Part shown: positions 59,361-64,000 of the stretch, one piece after another
Numbering within the stretch: position 1 is the stretch's first letter
Layout of the letters: each line of letters starts with the position of its first letter
From: Amanita rubescens
Taxonomy: Eukaryota > Basidiomycota > Agaricomycetes > Agaricales > Amanitaceae
Assembly: GCA_015039365.1 (NCBI GenBank)
Contig: WION01000009.1
Location: forward strand, 186,001-250,000
Direction: 5' to 3'
DNA length: 64,000 bases
Translations under genes and position numbers: made by a program
Notes under the pieces: generated by a model
The model's database searches: none
Seen by the model: only the letters and a program-made list of their open reading frames with translations
Told to the model about the DNA's origin: nothing

Positions 59361-61777
59361 ATGTCTGCTGCCAATCAAGGTAGGCACTGAGCACCTCGGT
59401 CGAAGGGGGCTCACGGACACTCAAGTGTTTCTTTCAAATCAGCAGTTGGAAGTCCTTTGCGTCTGGCTTTGGTCGGACTCGGGCATCGAACCCTGACAAA
59501 AGCATTGCCCGCATTGCAACCGCTCAACTTAACCATCGTTGCTGGCGTAGACCCTCAGTTACCCTCCAAGTTTTATCACGAACAGCTATCTAATACTAAG
59601 TTCTTTAAATCCGTTGCAGACCTGGCGACGATGATTAACAGTAGCCAGTGTCCCGACGTTGCTTTTGTCGCATTGCCACATTCAGAATACCCGACCACTG
59701 TTTCTCAACTGCTTAAACACAGAATAGATGTCATCCAAGAGAAACCACTGGCGATCAGCTCCAGCGAAGGTTCGGCCCGTGTTGCACTAGCGAAGCGGAA
59801 TGGCGTTCGTTTAGGTGTTGCAGCACAGCGACGCTTTTCAAAGCGGTACATTCAACTTCTCGAGTGGCTACCTTTGGTCGGCACCGTCAGGGCGGTGCAT
59901 ATTGTTGAGAAGATTGAGGTCCTGGACCTGGATGATGGCTGGCGCGGATGTAAAGCAAAGGCGGGAGGTGGCGTTGTCATTGATCTCGGCTATCACTCGA
60001 TCGACCAGCTCATCAGCCTCTTTGGCCCTAATTGTGTTGTAAATTACGCCAGTCTTCTGAAGACCCGCAGCGGGACCTACGACGTCGAAGATACCGTCCA
60101 TGCTCAACTTACCTTCCAACGGGGTAGCGATGGCAATATACCAGTCAATCTCGTACTGAGTCGCGCTGCGGATGAGGCCGAGGAGATATTCGAAATTATC
60201 GGAGAATGTGGCGTGCTGAGATTGCATAACGATGTTGTTTCATTGAACGGTACCGGACGGCATGGCAGCGACATTCAAAAAGTGTCCCTCACATGTGTTG
60301 AACCCGGTCACGTCCTGTTACGTACTGCCTTCAGAAGCTTCTTCGCAGGAGGCGACACGGCCAAGTGGGATTGCCAGCGCGATCTAGCTGTGCTACGCGT
60401 AATTGAAGCAATTTATGCCCATACAAAATTCAATACAGATGACCATACCGCCTCGCCATTGACCCTAGACGGCAAGTCGTTGAAAAGATGGTCCTGGCCT
60501 CGTATTACTAGCCAACTGAAGGCAGATGTCGTACAACAACTCGATACCACCCTCAGCATCTACGACAATAGTGGAGTTTTCGCGGATTTCGAAAAGGCTT
60601 TCAAAATTGCGATGGGTACCCCCAGTGCCTTTGCGCTCCTTCACAACTCCGGCACTAACGCTCTGCACGCGCTGTATTACTCTGCGGGGCTGGGAAAAGG
60701 GGATGAAGTTATCGTACCCGTCTACACATTTCATGCGACCGTGTCATGTCTGATGCAACTTGGTTGTATTCCTATCTTCATCGACTCCCTTCCAACTACT
60801 GGAAATATCGACCCGGAAGGCATCCGAGCGGCTTTGACATCACGGACCAAGGCGGTCATTGTTACGCACATGTGGGGACAGCCTTGTGCCATGAAAGAAA
60901 TAGCGGAGCTTTGCAAGGATGCCAATGTACTTTTACTTGAAGGTGTGCTTTACATTTTACCCGAAAGACCACCTGTCTGACATATTTCTCTGGAGATTGT
61001 TCGCATGCGCACGGCGCTACCTTGGATGGAAAGGTTGTTGGAACGTTTGGAGATGGTGCTGCATGGTCGATACAAGGTGACAAAGTCATCAGCGGTGGCG
61101 AAGGGGGTGTCACGTTGACCAGAAATCCGGAATTCTACTACCGTCAGCTCATTTTCGGGCACTATAATAAGCGATGCAAGGCTGAAATTCCATCCACGCA
61201 TCCTCTTGCTGCCTACTCACTCACAGGAGCTGGCTTAAAAAATCGCGCCCATCCCCTCGCCACCGCCGTTGCTCTCAACCAATTACGTCAACTACCGATC
61301 ATTAGGAATTTCAAATCGAAGTATGCAATGATACTGATCGAATCATTATGCTCAGTCGGCTTTTTACACGGTCCCAATATTTTACCCACTGCTCAACCGG
61401 GCTGGTACGCTCTAGTTGTCAACTTCGACTCCTCTGCTGCTCCTGCTGGCCTCACACGTGAGCGGTATGTTGCTGCACTTGCTGCACGTGGCCTAGCGGA
61501 CGTCGATATTCCAAATTCAGTACGTCCGCTCTACGCTGAGCCGCTGTACTGGCGGCCATGGGTGATCTTCCCTCATAACTACGACCCCAAAACATACCAG
61601 CCTCGTTGGACTCCTGCAGACTTTCCGTGCGCAACTGAGTTTCATCGCACGGCGATCAAGTTTCCCGTCTGGGCATATGCAGACGACCTGGATGTTGTGC
61701 AATCATATGCTACAATAATAAAGGACGTAGCAAATGATTTCACGTATGAAAAGCAGTCTACCTTAACTCTCGCTTGA
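59361..61777 (+). CDS. Fused Gfo/Idh/MocA dehydrogenase and DegT-type PLP aminotransferase
   Basis: Exon 1 (59361-59379, MSAANQ) is spliced to AVGSPLRLALVGLGHRTLTK, a Rossmann domain with DVIQEKPLAI (EKP), AAQRRFSKRYI and GGGVVIDLGYHSIDQL. From about residue 370 a DegT/DnrJ/EryC1 aminotransferase follows: LLHNSGTNALHALYYSAGLG, GDEVIVPVYTFHATVSCLM, LLLEDCSHAHGATLDGK across the second intron, then AWSIQGDKVISGGEGGV with the PLP lysine in GDK. A sugar dehydrogenase plus sugar aminotransferase in one chain suggests oxidation of a sugar hydroxyl to a ketone, then transamination to an amino sugar, as RifL/RifK-type or kanosamine-type bacterial pairs do. Only two introns in 2.4 kb, unlike its neighbours, hints at transfer from bacteria. 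The exact sugar is unknown. Confidence 0.85.
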
Positions 61778-62107
61778 TAGATATAGCATTATAGTTACAG
61801 CCGACCAGGCTGAAATGCATAATTTTGTCATCCTTTTTACTAATATGAAATTATTTATTCTGTTGCTATTTCAGCTATCATGAAATTGCCCCCTGCCTGT
61901 GGTGGATTTACAATTCCGCAAGCCACTCAGGAGTCAAGCTTCCACCGAGGTCCTTGAAGCAGGCAGTGCTGGAGCGAAATTCGAGCCCGCCGCTGATGCG
62001 TCACCTATTTTTAGTGAGTCCCTTTGTCGAACACATTCCCGAGCCCCCTTTTTATTTCCTTCGAGTCCCCCTCGCGCGTTCTTCATATCACACGATGGTG
62101 CAAGGAT
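61778..62107. other. Intergenic, 3' flank of the fusion gene
   Basis: No supported feature; ends at the left edge of the block duplicated at 26.5 kb. Confidence 0.3.
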
Positions 62108-62700
62108 GTTCGTTTTGTAAATACGAAGCCTGACTTCGGATGTGATACACTATTGCAACCAACATTGTGTATTTTCAATATACCCTCTTAATCTCTGCCA
62201 GTATCCAACAACGCTGCGACTTGTGTGCTACCAATGCCATGCCCGCCGTCTATCTCAAATTCAAACTCAGCCAAAACAGAAGCGGCTCGCAATAGGGGGT
62301 ACGAATTCTATAAAAGTCACGACCAAATTGACCGTTCAACTTTGTATTCCTCTAATCACTCCACGAGTCCAACAATGTCTGACTGTATGCGCATATTCTT
62401 CGGTTTTGCTATTAAGAGTATATTTGCTTTCTCGCAGCCTCGCAGTTGTTTTTGGTTGAGATCCCGAAGGGATCTGTCGTGAATGGGAACAGTCCCAATC
62501 CAGATGCTGGTGCGACTTCCGTTGTTCTTGGCCCTTTCCTCAGTTCACTAGTACTCCAAGACGCGTCCCTCATGGAAACGGACCGGCACGGTAAATCCAA
62601 ACGAATTCACGTCGTCCGCCACGGTCAGGCATTCAGCAAGTGAGTGACGACCAAGAAGTGATGAATCGTTCTAATTTGTTCAAGTATCCAATACGACTAT
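62108..62700. repeat. Source or sister copy of the segment duplicated at 26510-27112
   Basis: Highly similar over about 600 bp to 26510-27112 in the same orientation, with scattered substitutions and small indels (for example a 6-bp insertion near 62481). It covers the upstream region, first exon and start of intron 1 of the histidine-phosphatase gene. Confidence 0.8.
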
Positions 62701-63250
62701 CCGAGGCGAGACGCTCCACTCACCTCCCAAGGCTTTTTTGAAGCTGCAGCAATGGTGCTACCCTTCAAACCGGACCTCATTATTTCTTCGCCTATGTCTC
62801 GTGCGATCCAAACTGCGCAAATCGCTTTCCGTCACATCTTGCAGGGCCCATTCGCCGTCCCGCTGATGATATGGCCTGATTTGCGGGAAGGATATGATGA
62901 CATATGCAACGTGGGTTTATCACGTTTCGCGCTCTCTGAGATGTTCCCGGATTTGGACTTTTCGCTCTGCATGGAAGAGTGGGATTATGAGCCCCACTCT
63001 GACGGCGCTGCACTCGAGCGGGCTGAGAGGGTCAAAGCAGCACTGTGGAAATGTGATGAGAAGGACATCGTGATTGTCAGTCATCAAAAATTTATTTCGT
63101 ATCTGGTTGAGGGACCCCTGTTCTCCAATTGTGGTAAGTACACCTCCGCTGTGATGCCTTTTTGTTTCCTGATGCCTTTGGTCATTCGAAGAAATCAGGT
63201 CATACATGCTTACGTCGGAGAAGAAAGAGCCAAGTGAGGGATTTAATTAG
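62572..63250 (+). CDS. Histidine phosphatase (phosphoglycerate mutase-like)
   Basis: The start ATG at 62572 opens METDRHGKSKRIHVVRHGQAFSN with the catalytic RHG. An intron of about 45 nt leads to DYPRRDAPLTSQGFFEAA, then PDLIISSPMSRAIQTAQIAF, LREGYDDICNVGLSRF and KDIVIVSHQKFISYLVEG with the second catalytic His. A last intron joins FSNC to EIRSYMLTSEKKEPSEGFN and TAG at 63248-63250. Branch-1 histidine phosphatase of unknown substrate; such fungal proteins are often annotated only as PGM-like. A truncated copy of its 5' end lies at 26.5-27.1 kb. Confidence 0.85.
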
Positions 63251-63629
63251 AGGCACACACGGCCGACGTAGATTCTGCGAATAAAGAAGAATAAGGAATG
63301 ACTAATGATGGGGATATCTTCTTACAGTGGCTGAGTGAAATTCTCATGGATCCTGATTCTCCGAAAACACGAAAACTCCAAGGTTTGAGATCCTTGGAAA
63401 AATTCCTGGCTCGGTGAACCTCCTTTAAATGAAAACTTATCTTGGACTGGTGGTTTATTCCTGGAGGGTCCTGGGTTCAATCCTCCATAGGGATTATTTT
63501 CCCTAGTAAGACAATCGTGGAATTTTTGGACAAATCGTTCCACGACCCGTACGACGTCGATATTCCGTTTCCGCGAACAAAAAAAAAGTCTACAAAGATT
63601 TACCCAAGATGGGGAGGGAAACAACAGGC
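63251..63629. other. Intergenic with a tRNA-like B-box segment
   Basis: Around 63408 TGGCTCGGTGA resembles an A box, and GGTTCAATCC at 63474 matches a B box. The stems around them do not pair well, so I do not call a tRNA; a tRNA-derived SINE remnant is possible. Confidence 0.25.
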
Positions 63630-64000
63630 CTAACCATCAGAGCCTTCTTCCGAGCACGCGTCTCTCTCCTCATCGTCCAATTCCTCCTCGTCTTCTTCCT
63701 CTGTTTCGTCCATAGCTTCCTTGAGCTAAAGTAACATGAGCCATGATAACTAAAGCATGCATCCACAACCCGTACCATTCCAAGTAGTTCGTGGCATTCG
63801 TTTAGATGAGCGAGGACAATGCCCTGACCTTCGGGAATGTTGCCATCGGCACCTACGAAATGACCATCCTTTCTCATGGAAGCAATTTGATACAGAGCAA
63901 GTTGATACTGAGAACAAAAAGGGGTTCATACATGCGTCAACGTGAACAATATCCATCCAATGAATGCGTGTAATGAACAGCGGACAATTAGTTCAACCAG
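63630..64000 (-). CDS. Unrecognised acidic-tailed protein, 3' part (5' end outside window)
   Basis: Minus-strand exons: YQLALYQIASMRKDGHFVGA, DGNIPEGQGIVLAHLNECHE, then after a GTACGG...TTTAG intron LKEAMDETEEEDEEELDDEE and a short tail, ending TAG at 63630-63632. The upstream exon runs toward or beyond the window edge. Helical with an acidic C-terminus. I do not recognise the family. Confidence 0.55.

Overview
The window is nuclear DNA of a filamentous basidiomycete (Agaricomycetes-like). Nearly every conserved gene is cut by many 45-65 nt introns with GTRNGT donors and YAG acceptors. Housekeeping genes are packed on both strands, and a fungal-type fused acetyl-CoA carboxylase and a chromodomain-bearing Ty3/gypsy element are present. 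Gene models below were spliced by eye from reading frame, splice sites and family motifs.

Left part (1-26.1 kb) is ordinary gene-dense euchromatin: the 3' end of exocyst SEC6, glutamine-dependent NAD synthetase (QNS1), acetyl-CoA carboxylase (ACC1), a Gfo/Idh/MocA dehydrogenase, an OHCU-decarboxylase-like protein, a J-domain protein, the TFIIH kinase KIN28/CDK7, a RanBP2-zinc-finger nucleoporin, the complex I 21 kDa subunit, a dual-specificity phosphatase, Mediator MED4 and a CLC chloride channel. Several pairs share very short divergent promoters.

Middle part (26.1-42 kb) is rearranged. It holds a duplicated 5' piece of a histidine-phosphatase gene that truncates an RPAP1 N-terminal fragment, an inverted duplication of cytidine deaminase around a Nudix gene, decayed RFC1 and LON copies with internal deletions, and an apparently intact MFS transporter.

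The most unusual content is a pair of paralogous GTPase genes transcribed outward from 36.9 and 42.3 kb. In each, a conventional multi-exon GTPase domain ends on a phase-0 donor and is followed by a tandem array of roughly 45-75 nt intron-like units. Consecutive units are separated by exactly three nucleotides: acceptor AG, a variable triplet, then a GTGAGT-type donor. There are 62 such triplets in the plus-strand gene and 21 in the minus-strand gene, and none is a stop codon. After the array come longer phase-0 exons and a homologous C-terminal exon in both genes. If spliced as written, much of the middle of each protein is assembled one codon at a time. I know of no described fungal system of this form.

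Right part (48-64 kb): an AT-rich stretch, an inverted-repeat element, and a hAT-like non-autonomous transposon (8-bp target duplication) carrying a young full-length Ty3/gypsy chromovirus. The chromovirus has 239-bp LTRs, a self-priming PBS and a candidate -1 frameshift site between gag and pol. These are followed by an intron-poor oxidoreductase-aminotransferase fusion gene, the intact histidine-phosphatase gene, and the 3' end of an unrecognised acidic protein.
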